Shown here: positions 43,607-52,500 of the stretch, in pieces
Numbering within the stretch: position 1 is the stretch's first letter
Layout: each line of letters starts with the position of its first letter
Source: Achromobacter xylosoxidans A8
Lineage (GTDB): Bacteria; Pseudomonadota; Gammaproteobacteria; Burkholderiales; Burkholderiaceae_B
Assembly (NCBI RefSeq): GCF_000165835.1
Contig: NC_014640.1
Span: forward strand, 5,208,001 to 5,272,000
Direction: 5' to 3'
Length of the DNA: 64,000 nucleotides
Notes under the pieces: model-generated
Told to the model about the DNA's origin: nothing
The model's input: the letters and a program-made list of their open reading frames with translations, nothing else
Database searches by the model: none
Translations under genes and position numbers: made by a program

Positions 43607-45586
43607 TCAGTCGCCCTGCCCCGAAAAGGACAGGGAATTCTCCAGTTCTTCATCCGCGGCCACCATTTGGCGGCGCTCGCGGGCCAGTTTTCGTTCGGTG
43701 CGGGCCTGCGCGAAGCGCAGCCAGCGGGCCGCCAGCCGGCTGCTATCCCGCCTGCGTGCGCGCAGCAGCCGCAAGGGAGCCGCCCAGACGCCACTGGCGA
43801 CGCTGTCCAGCACAGAGTCTTCCAGCGACAGGATCGCTTCGACATGGCCGGGGTCGCCCTGGCGTCCGCTGCGGCCTTCCAGTTGCCGGTCGATGCGGGC
43901 GGACTCGTGCCGCTCGGTCAGGATGACGTGCAGGCCGCCGGCCGCACGCGCCGCGTCCGACAAGGGGATATCCGTGCCCCGGCCTGCCATGTTGGTAGCG
44001 ATCATGATGCTGCCGGGTTCGCCGGCGCGCGCAATCATGTCGGCCTCGTCGGCATCCTGCTTGGCATTGAGCACCACGGCGGGCAGGCCGGCCTGGGCCA
44101 GCACCCGGGCCACCTGCTCGGAGGCGGCGACCGAGCGCGTGCCGATCAGGATGGGCACCCCTTGCTGGTGCAGGACGCGCGTGCGGTCGCGCACCGCCGC
44201 CCACTTTTCGTCCAACGTGGGGTACACGGCGTCGGGCGCATGGCGCCGCCGCGACTTGCGGTGCGTGGGGATGCGGACCACCGGCAGATCGTAGACGCGG
44301 CCGAGTTCGGCACGGATTTCGGCGGCTGTGCCCGTCATGCCGGACAGCAGCAGATAGTGCTTGAAGAAGCGCTGATAGCTGATGCTCTTGAGGGTGGCGC
44401 GCGGCTCGCTCAGTTCCAGCCCCTCTTTGTGCTCCAGCATCTGGTGCAGGCCCTGGCCCCAGGACCGGTCCGGCATCACGCGGCCGGTGAACTCGTCGAC
44501 CACCATGATCTTGCCGTCGCGGATGATGTATTGCTCGTCGAGCCGGTACAGGTGCAGCACGGTGAGGGCGCTGAGGACCAGCTCCTCGCGCCGGAACGGG
44601 ATGCTCCAGGGCGCCGCCAGCGCAGCGCATGCGCCACCCAGATGCTCGCGTCCCAGTTCGGTCAGGGTCACGCGGCGTTCGCCGCGGTGTAGGCGGTAAT
44701 GCCCGGGCGCCATGCCGCCGGCCAGTTCCATGGCCTGGCGCGTCACCGCGGCGGTATCGTCCTCTTGCACGCCCGAGATGATCAGCGGCGTGCGCGCCTC
44801 GTCCACCAGCACGCTATCCGCCTCGTCCACGATGGCAAAGCACAGGCCGCGCAGGTACAGCTGGCCCAGCCTGCCCTGCGCTCCGCGCAAGCGTTCCAGA
44901 CGCAGCGCGTCTTCATCCTTGTCGCTGTCCAGCACGATCAGGTCCCGCAGATAGTCGAACACCAGGGTCTTGTTGGAGCAGTACACCACGTCCGCCTGAT
45001 AGGCCTTGCGCCGCGTGGGTATGTCCATTTCCATGCTGACCCAGGCCACCGACAGGCCCAGCGCCTCGTAGAGGGGGCCCATGATCTGCGCATCGCGTTC
45101 GACCAGGTAGTCATTGGTGGTGATGACATGCACTGGCAGGCCGGCCATGGCGACCGTGGCGGCCGGCAGCGTAGCCGTCAGCGTCTTGCCCTCGCCGGTG
45201 TTCATCTCCGCCACCATGCCTTGCAGCATGGCCCAGCCGCCCAGCAGCTGCACGTCGAAATGCGCCTTGCCCAGCGCCAGCCGGCCCGCCTGCCGGATCA
45301 GCGCGAAAGCGCGCGCCGCGCTTTCCGCGTTGATGCCGTTGGCGCGCAGGTCGAACGCGATCTCGTCGGCGCGCCGGCGCACGCCCGCCAGATCGATGTC
45401 GCCCAGCGTCTCGGTCTCGCGCCGCACCTGCGCCAGGATGCGGCGAGTGCGCCACAGGGGCTGGCGGCGCTTGCGGCTCAGCCAGCGCAGGGCAGCCGTG
45501 CCCCAGGCCTCCAGCTTATTGGCGTGGCGCTCGCTTTCCTTTTCAGGATAGAGCGGGTCGGGGCAGAGGGCGTCGAAGGCGCGCAT
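43607..45586 (-). CDS. SecA-like ATPase lacking the C-terminal translocation domains
   Basis: A 659-residue SecA relative (E. coli SecA has 901). Walker A EMNTGEGKTL (127-136), VDEADSVLVDEARTPLIISG (253-272), GRVMPDRSWGQGLHQ, ATNMAGRGTDIPL (530-542), and arginine-finger GRSGRQGDPG (571-580) are intact, so ATP hydrolysis should work. The protein ends in the first scaffold helix (AQARTERKLARERRQ), so the rest of the helical scaffold, the helical wing, the two-helix finger and the zinc tail appear to be missing. It lies one base after the M50-HlyD gene. It likely powers export of the giant protein, perhaps with SecYEG or with the neighbouring proteins; housekeeping SecA is expected elsewhere. 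Confidence 0.92.
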   Translation of the reverse strand: MRAFDALCPDPLYPEKESERHANKLEAWGTAALRWLSRKRRQPLWRTRRILAQVRRETETLGDIDLAGVRRRADEIAFDLRANGINAESAARAFALIRQAGRLALGKAHFDVQLLGGWAMLQGMVAEMNTGEGKTLTATLPAATVAMAGLPVHVITTNDYLVERDAQIMGPLYEALGLSVAWVSMEMDIPTRRKAYQADVVYCSNKTLVFDYLRDLIVLDSDKDEDALRLERLRGAQGRLGQLYLRGLCFAIVDEADSVLVDEARTPLIISGVQEDDTAAVTRQAMELAGGMAPGHYRLHRGERRVTLTELGREHLGGACAALAAPWSIPFRREELVLSALTVLHLYRLDEQYIIRDGKIMVVDEFTGRVMPDRSWGQGLHQMLEHKEGLELSEPRATLKSISYQRFFKHYLLLSGMTGTAAEIRAELGRVYDLPVVRIPTHRKSRRRHAPDAVYPTLDEKWAAVRDRTRVLHQQGVPILIGTRSVAASEQVARVLAQAGLPAVVLNAKQDADEADMIARAGEPGSIMIATNMAGRGTDIPLSDAARAAGGLHVILTERHESARIDRQLEGRSGRQGDPGHVEAILSLEDSVLDSVASGVWAAPLRLLRARRRDSSRLAARWLRFAQARTERKLARERRQMVAADEELENSLSFSGQGD

Positions 45587-45587
45587 G

Positions 45588-47741
45588 TCAGAAGCGGAAC
45601 TGGCGCAGCACCATCTGCCGCACCGCGTCGTAGGCTTGCAGTGCCAGCGGCCGGGGCTGGTGCGAGAACTTCACGTAGACCCGGGCTCCCAGGTAGGCGC
45701 GCGGCGCGTCCGCGGGCAGCGTCAGGTCCATCACGAACAGGTTCTCCGCGGACTTGGCGCGCCCTTCCTGCGACTTGCGCGGGTCGACACCTATGCTGCC
45801 CCCGCCCTGCAGGCTGAGCGCCAGGCTGGGCAGTTCGTCGGTGGCGGCCGGCACCTCGCGCGCGATCGTGGCCGTGAACTCCTTGCCGCTGTCCTGCACC
45901 AGCCGCACGCGCACGTCCCTGAGCGAGCGGTGGATGCGCTCCAGGCTGGATTGCGGCACCACCACGCGCACGGTTTCGGCATCGGCCAACACATAACCCA
46001 GCAGCTCGCCGCGCTGCACATAGCGGCCTGTCATGTCCTCGGGCTGCGCCGGCACATAGCGCCCGGCGTGCGGGCTGCGCACCTGCTGCGCCAGTACCTG
46101 TTCCTGGATCGTTCGCCGCTCTGTCTGCAGGCTGGTCCATTGGTGGCGCATGATGGCCGCCTGCACCTGGTTCTGCGCGTAGGCCTGCACATAGCGGGCC
46201 TGATACTCGTCGACCTGGGCGGCCAGCATGGCGTCGCGTCGTATCAGCTCGTCGTTTTCCAGCGTCAGCAGGGGCGCGCCCTGCCCCACCGGCGCATCGT
46301 CGGCCGCTTGCCACGCGCGGACGAAGCCAGCCACCGGCGCCCTGACCTGGGCGGAAGGCGGCACCCAGACCACGCCCTCCGTATCGGTGGACGAAGGCAA
46401 CGGCACGGCGCCCACCAGGCCCGCCGCCCCAACCACGCACAATCCGCAGATCAGATAGGAGCGCAAGCGGTGCGCCTGGATCTGCGGATCGGCGTAGAAC
46501 TGGCGGCCCAGGCGCCACAGCGGCATCACGATGGTGTTGAACAGCGCCCACATCGCCAGCAGCACGCCAAAGAAAAAGAACTGTCCGGCCATGATGAAGA
46601 TGGCCAGGAACATGATGAACATGCGATAGCAGAAGGACAGCACCGCGTAGCCGGCGAACCAGGCGCGCTCGCCGGGCGTGGCGCGCGGCGCTTCCACGCC
46701 GCGCAGGCCTAGCGCATAGCGCTTGAACAGATAGCCCAGGTAGCCGTTGGCGCGCTGGCCCAGATTGGGAATCTCAATGGCGTCGGACAGCACGTAATAG
46801 CCGTCATAGCGCAACAGCGGATTGCCGTTCATGAACAGCGTGGAAACGCCGCACAGGACGATGACGGTATAAGCCAGCGAACGTCCCAGCCCGGGATCCA
46901 GCTGGGTCCAGGCTATCATCGCCACGGCCGCCAGGAACAGTTCCACCAGGATGCCGGCTCCGCCCGCCAGCATGCGCCAGCGTTTGTCCGCGAAAGCCGA
47001 TGCCGCCGAGGCGTCCACGTAGGGAATGGGCACCAGCAGCAGGAACATCAGGCCGATCTCGTGCACCTCTCCCCCGCGCGCCTTCACGGCGCAGGCGTGG
47101 CCGAGTTCGTGGATGGCCTTCACCACCGGATAGACCAGCGCCATCGCCAGCACGTTGCCGGTGGAGAACACCTGGTCCCAGATATTGTGTGTCAACGTCT
47201 GCCAATGCATGGCGCCCAGCGCCGCGCCCGTGCCGACCACGCCCAGCCAGAGCAAGGCGCCCAGCCAGGTGAACAGCCAGCGGTAATACGGCAGCGCCCG
47301 GGTCAACCAGCGGTCCGGATCCAGCAGCGGCATTTTCAGCGCGCTGGGGTTGCCGACGTACTGCTTGATCTTCTGCATGCGCTGGCGCTTGCGGCGCTCG
47401 ACCAGGTCGCGCACGTCCGGCGCGCGGTCGGTGGTCAGCACGTCGGCCCGGTGCAGCTGGGCCATCAGACGGATGACCTCGTCCTGTGGCATGGCATCGC
47501 CCTCCAGCTGGCCGCAGGCGATCTCCCAGATCTCCTGCACCGTGCGGCGCCCATCCAGCAGGCTGATCATCAGATTGGCCTCGGGCGTATAGCGATGGAA
47601 TTCGCCATTGCTCTGGTCCTGCATCACGTACCAGACCTGCCCCCGGTAAACGTGGCGGTGGATATGGATGTGCGAACGCAACCGCGGGCGCAGCGCGCTG
47701 ACCCGGTGCCAGGAATTGCTATAGAGCGCGGTACCAGACAT
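45588..47741 (-). CDS. PqqD-like / M50 peptidase / HlyD membrane fusion protein
   Basis: A 717-residue inner-membrane protein. Residues 25-105 resemble a PqqD/RiPP-recognition winged helix (HVYRGQVWYVMQDQSNGEFH, YTPEANLMISLLDG). A site-2-protease-like M50 core follows, with zinc motif HELGH (211-215) and NPLLRYDGYY (307-316) in membrane segments. After further transmembrane helices (around 345-450) comes a HlyD-like periplasmic part with barrel-sandwich VRAPVAGFVRAW and RYVQRGELLGYV. It starts ten bases after the GAF-HlyD gene and ends one base before the SecA-like gene. It may recognise, clip or guide the giant protein during export. Confidence 0.88.
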   Translation of the reverse strand: MSGTALYSNSWHRVSALRPRLRSHIHIHRHVYRGQVWYVMQDQSNGEFHRYTPEANLMISLLDGRRTVQEIWEIACGQLEGDAMPQDEVIRLMAQLHRADVLTTDRAPDVRDLVERRKRQRMQKIKQYVGNPSALKMPLLDPDRWLTRALPYYRWLFTWLGALLWLGVVGTGAALGAMHWQTLTHNIWDQVFSTGNVLAMALVYPVVKAIHELGHACAVKARGGEVHEIGLMFLLLVPIPYVDASAASAFADKRWRMLAGGAGILVELFLAAVAMIAWTQLDPGLGRSLAYTVIVLCGVSTLFMNGNPLLRYDGYYVLSDAIEIPNLGQRANGYLGYLFKRYALGLRGVEAPRATPGERAWFAGYAVLSFCYRMFIMFLAIFIMAGQFFFFGVLLAMWALFNTIVMPLWRLGRQFYADPQIQAHRLRSYLICGLCVVGAAGLVGAVPLPSSTDTEGVVWVPPSAQVRAPVAGFVRAWQAADDAPVGQGAPLLTLENDELIRRDAMLAAQVDEYQARYVQAYAQNQVQAAIMRHQWTSLQTERRTIQEQVLAQQVRSPHAGRYVPAQPEDMTGRYVQRGELLGYVLADAETVRVVVPQSSLERIHRSLRDVRVRLVQDSGKEFTATIAREVPAATDELPSLALSLQGGGSIGVDPRKSQEGRAKSAENLFVMDLTLPADAPRAYLGARVYVKFSHQPRPLALQAYDAVRQMVLRQFRF

Positions 47742-47751
47742 CTTCTGCTCT

Positions 47752-49575
47752 TCAGCCGAACCAGGCCCACCATTTCAGGCGGAGCCAATCGAAAAATCCG
47801 TGCGTCCAGATCCAGACGTAGCGGCGCTCGTCGATATCGATGCGGCCCACGCCTTCCATGCCCGGCCGCAGCGCCTGCGCCGCCTTCTCATCCAGGCTGG
47901 CCTCCAGACGGAACACCGTTTTGCCCTCCTGCACCTGGGCCAGCGGAACGATGCGCGTGACCGTGAAAGGGATCTGCCGGTCAGGCATGGCCGCCAAGGC
48001 AACCCGGCCCGTCTGCCCTACCGCCACGTCGTCGATCAGCCGGTCTTCGACGTCCAGCCACAGCCGGTAACCATCTGGCGGCGACAGCTTGAACAGTTCT
48101 TGCCCGCGCTTGACGGCTTCGCCCAGCTGCTGGCTCAGGTCGCCGCTGACTATCGTGCCGTCGAACGGCGCGCGCAGGGTCGAACGCTGGATCTGTTCGC
48201 GGTGGAACTGCATCTGCGCCAGCGCCTGGCGCGCCTGCGCCTGCGCAATCGCCGACGCCGCGCTGTCGCCGCGCGCCGAGGCCTCTTCGGCCTGTCGGCG
48301 GTACTGCACTTCCAGGTTGCCGGCGCGCAGCAGTTCCAGCTCGGTTTCGCGCGTATCGAGCGCGGCCAGGGTATCGCCCTGCTTCACCTGGTCGCCGGCG
48401 CGGCGCGTCGCCTCGCTGATGTAGCCGTCGAAAGGCGCCGCCAGCACGCGCTGCACCACGCCCTGCACGGTGGCGGTAGCGCTGATGCGGTACGGCCCGT
48501 GCGCGAACACGCCCAGCGCCACCGCGGCCACCAATGCCATCGCGGCCAACTTGCGTCCGATATGGCGCGGCCCCAGCAGACGGCCCGCTTCGCGCACCGC
48601 CCCATCGCGCCACTTGCGCCAGAAGGGGCGCTCCTGCCTCAGCCGCTGGTACAGCACGCGGCCGGCGAGCAGCACCACGCTCTGGCACAGCTCGATGCTC
48701 TGCCGGTCAAAGGGCAGCTTGTCCGGCCGCTCGAACACGAGGGCGCCACGCGCCTCATCCTCGGGCGCGAACGGCACGGTCAGCACATTGCCGTTGCCAA
48801 ACTCGCGCGCCAGCTTCTGATGCGCGCGTAGCTGGATGGTGCGGGCCTCGTCCTGCGGCAGGCACAGCGTCGTGTTCTGGTCGATGGCCTCGTCCATGGC
48901 CTCGGCGACGGCGCGCATCAGATTCATGTTCTGCACCAGCCGGCTGCTGTGCGACAACGCATATACCTTGGAGCGTCCGTCCTGGCGAAAGCCGATGCTG
49001 ACGCGGTCGCATTCCAGGCGGGTGGCCAGATCCGTGACCAGCGTCAGCGCCACATCCTTGAACTGGCCTTCCTTGAGGGCGCGCGCCACGCTGTTGATCA
49101 CCACCATCAGCCGCTCGACGGTCTGCGCGCTGTCGGTTTCCTGGCGCTGCAACAGCCAGAACTCCAGCACTCCCGCGCCCCAGCGCAAGGCCTGCACCAC
49201 GGGCTCGGGCGCCTGCACCGCGGTTTCGAACGCGGCTACGCCATGAATGCGCCCGCCCAGCACGATGGGATAGGCGACCACCAGCCCCCGCGCGTCGGCC
49301 GCTACCGCAACCTCCCGCTCTTGCAGCGATTCGTCGACCGCGCCATAGAACGCCGCGCCGGCGCGGCTGCCCGCCGGGTATTGCGACACCACTTCGAATG
49401 GACCGGCATCCGGTTCGCCCAGGATCAAGGCCGCATGACGCACCGCCGCCAGTTGGCCGGCCTGCAAGGCCAACCAGGCGTCCAGGAAAGACTGGCGGTC
49501 GCTGGCAGCCGACAACGCCGACCACCAGGCCAGGTCCGCGCGCTTCACCTGCGCGGGCACGACTGCATCATTCAT
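47752..49575 (-). CDS. GAF-domain HlyD-family membrane adaptor
   Basis: A 607-residue protein. The N-terminal half is cytosolic with GAF-like segments (ALTLVTDLATRLECDRVSIG, LTVPFAPEDEARGALVF), then one membrane helix near residues 338-358 (AAMALVAAVALGVFAHG) and a periplasmic HlyD adaptor: RVLAAPFDGYISEATRRAGD, a coiled-coil hairpin (LELLRAGNLEVQYRRQAEEA), and LRAPFDGTIVSGDL. ATG 49575 overlaps the giant gene stop by eight bases, so translation is coupled; a TTG 12 bases upstream is less likely. A GAF sensor fused to an export adaptor is unusual and suggests control of export by a bound ligand (inference). Confidence 0.88.
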   Translation of the reverse strand: MNDAVVPAQVKRADLAWWSALSAASDRQSFLDAWLALQAGQLAAVRHAALILGEPDAGPFEVVSQYPAGSRAGAAFYGAVDESLQEREVAVAADARGLVVAYPIVLGGRIHGVAAFETAVQAPEPVVQALRWGAGVLEFWLLQRQETDSAQTVERLMVVINSVARALKEGQFKDVALTLVTDLATRLECDRVSIGFRQDGRSKVYALSHSSRLVQNMNLMRAVAEAMDEAIDQNTTLCLPQDEARTIQLRAHQKLAREFGNGNVLTVPFAPEDEARGALVFERPDKLPFDRQSIELCQSVVLLAGRVLYQRLRQERPFWRKWRDGAVREAGRLLGPRHIGRKLAAMALVAAVALGVFAHGPYRISATATVQGVVQRVLAAPFDGYISEATRRAGDQVKQGDTLAALDTRETELELLRAGNLEVQYRRQAEEASARGDSAASAIAQAQARQALAQMQFHREQIQRSTLRAPFDGTIVSGDLSQQLGEAVKRGQELFKLSPPDGYRLWLDVEDRLIDDVAVGQTGRVALAAMPDRQIPFTVTRIVPLAQVQEGKTVFRLEASLDEKAAQALRPGMEGVGRIDIDERRYVWIWTHGFFDWLRLKWWAWFG

Positions 49576-52500
49576 CCTCGCTTCCAATCCCCGTAAGCTC
49601 GGGTTCCCGGCGCCGCACGCTCAATCCGCGCTTGCGGGCAGCCTTGGGTTCCCATGTATTGGTCTTCGAATTGAACACGACCGTACCCTTGCCCGCCGCG
49701 CCCAACGCCCCGCTCAAGCCCAGCAAGCCCACCCCTGCCGCCATCGCCGCCCGTTCGGCCGCGGACGCGTCGGACACCGGAACCTCGGCCTGCGCCCTGG
49801 CATCCGGCTGCGCGGCTTGCGCGGCGTCCTCAACCGCCGGCGCGGCATCCTGCCGCACGGAGTCTTCCTCCGGCCGGGACTGCGGCGCCGGGGCTGGCGC
49901 AGCGTTCTGCACGCCGCCAGCGTGGCTTTGGCCGCCATCCTGCACCGTCTGATCCGTGCGCATCGACACCTGATGCGGCGCAGCCGACGAAGCATAGTCG
50001 GAAAGCCCGCCGTCGTGGCGCTCGATCACGATGTCGGGCCGCGCCGCGCCCAGGCTGACGCGCGCGGCCATGGCACGCCCGTCCACGCCCGAGTGCCCAT
50101 CCGTCGCGCCCCTGCCGGCAAGCGCGCCGAATGCCGGCCGCGGCCAATCGCCGAAGTTGCCGCTCCAGGAGTACAGGTTCTCCATGGCCCGCGTGATCAG
50201 GTCGGGCGTATTGCCACCCTGGCCGAAGCGGATCAGGTTGATGATGCGGCCACTGGCCGGGTCGATGTAGATCGCCGCGAAGTCGCCCACCATCACATCC
50301 TTGGAGAAGTCGCCGCGGAACTTGTCCGCACCCAGGCCGCCCAGCATGTAGTTGCCGCCCGGCCCCGCCAACAGGATGTCGTCGCCGCCAAAGGCGATAT
50401 CGGTGGTCTCGATCAGGCTGACGCGGTCGTTGACGAAGACCACGCGGCCGTTGTCGCCCAGCATGACGTTTTTGCCCGCGCCGCTCTCCAGCTGGTCCGC
50501 GCCCATCCCCCCGAGCATCACACCCTCGCCATTGTTGTAGAGGTTGTCCGAGCCGCCCGCGGACGAGTACAAGGTTTCGAACTGGGCGATGCGGCCGGCG
50601 GCGGTGTACAGCGCCCGGGCGCCGTCGCCGGCGATCAGGTTAAAGCCGCCCGCGCCCGCCGCGCGGATGAGGTCCTCACCCATTCCGCCGAACAAGGCAT
50701 TGCGGCCCGCGCCCACCGTGATGGTGTTCAACCCGCCCGCCGGCAGATTGATCGTCTCCAGCATCCGTAAACCAGCGCCCGCCAGATAGCGCGCACCGGC
50801 GCCCGGCGCCGCGGTGTCGATGAAGTCGCCGCGGTCGCGCAGGTAGTTCACCGGGTCCACGGTGACGATGCGGCCGAAGTTGGCGAATACGATGTTGTTG
50901 CCGTCGCCCGCCGCAATCGTGTTGCCCCCGGCGGCCAACCCGTCGGCCATGCTGCCCACGGCCAGGCCGGCGGCCTGCTCCGGTGTCAACACCAGAGTCA
51001 GCGCCGCCAACGATTGCAGATCCGCCCGCGCCGCCGCGCCCATGTCCATCGGCGCGCCCAGGTCGATGTTCATGCCGGCGTTCCCGAACACGATGTTATT
51101 GCCCTGGCCCGCGTCGATGGTGTTGTGGCCGCCGCCGCCCGCGATCAAATCGTTGCCCAAGCCGCCGAGTATCCGGTCGTTGCCCGCGCCGCCATACAGG
51201 ATGACGCCCTGCGTGGTGCTGCGCGCATCCAGCACGTTGTTGCCGGCCGCGCCGAAATGCAGAGCCTGGCCCGCCTGGCGCTGGCCGGGCCGCGCGGTGT
51301 AGTAGGCATCGTCCTGGCTGGTCGAACCGAACAGCAGCACCGGACGGTCAGCGCCGCCCACCGTGCCGCCCTCGGCCACCAGCAGGTTGTTGCCGCCGCC
51401 GCCCTGCACCAGCGTTACCGTGCCGACCGTGGCGTGGCGCACCGTGTAGGTGTCGTCGCCCTGGCCTAGCATGGTGTTGACCGACTGCACGCCATGGAAG
51501 ATGACGCCGCGGTCATACACATGGGTCCCGGCCTGGCCGGTCAGCGACACCGTGCCGCCCGCGCCGCCCAGGCCTGGCGTCATGCCCAGTCCGGTGATGC
51601 GGCCGAAATCGGCCGCCTGCGCGTTGTCGTACAGCCGGCCCAGCCCGCCCAGGTTGTCCACCTGGTCCTGCATGCCCGTCTGGCCAGCGCTCGTGCCATC
51701 GTCGAAGATCCGGATACGGTCGTTGGCAGGAGCCGTCGGCGCCGCGCCGTCGTAGCGCGCGCCCAATACGCCGTCCGACTCGCCCGGCAGCCCCACGCCG
51801 GCATGCAGCGCGCCGTCGTAGCCCGGACGGTCCAGCGTGCCCCCTTCGACCAGCAGGGTTCCCTGGATGCCCGACACATCGTGCGGCTGATCGCCGAAAT
51901 TGGCGTAGCCGATGCCCGTGGCAGGGTCGACCGCGATGACCGGCTGGTCGGTAGCGCGCGGGCTGCGGACCTTGCCCGGTTCGTTGGCCGGACCGGCATA
52001 GGCCGGGTCTGCCACTCGCACCAGGATGGGCGGCAGCGACACATCCTGCAGGCCCGGCAAAGTGGTGAAGAGCGAGGCGGACAGATGCAGATCGCGGCCC
52101 GCCAGACTCAGCGCCGGCAGGCCGACACCGGTTCCGTCCTCGACTTTGATCAAAACCTGCTGCGCGGCGCCCCAGGCCTGCGCCCCGTTTCCATTGGCGT
52201 CGAAAGCCAGCACCACGCTTTGATGCCAGGTCTGGCCCCCGTCCGTGGACAGCAGCACGCCCCGCCCCTGCAAGCCCTGCATCGCAGCCGCCAGCGCGTC
52301 CGAGGAAGACAGGCCCGTGCCTTGGGACAGCGATCCGTACAGGGCCGAAGCCACCATCGCGCTGCTCAAGGACACATAGGCCTGGCCGGAAGCCGGGCGC
52401 GGCAGCACGCTGGCATCCAGGCTCACCGACAGCGACAAGGTGTTGCCACCGTGGGCATTCAACTCGCCCGGCTGCGCCGCGATACTGACCGGCTGCGCGC

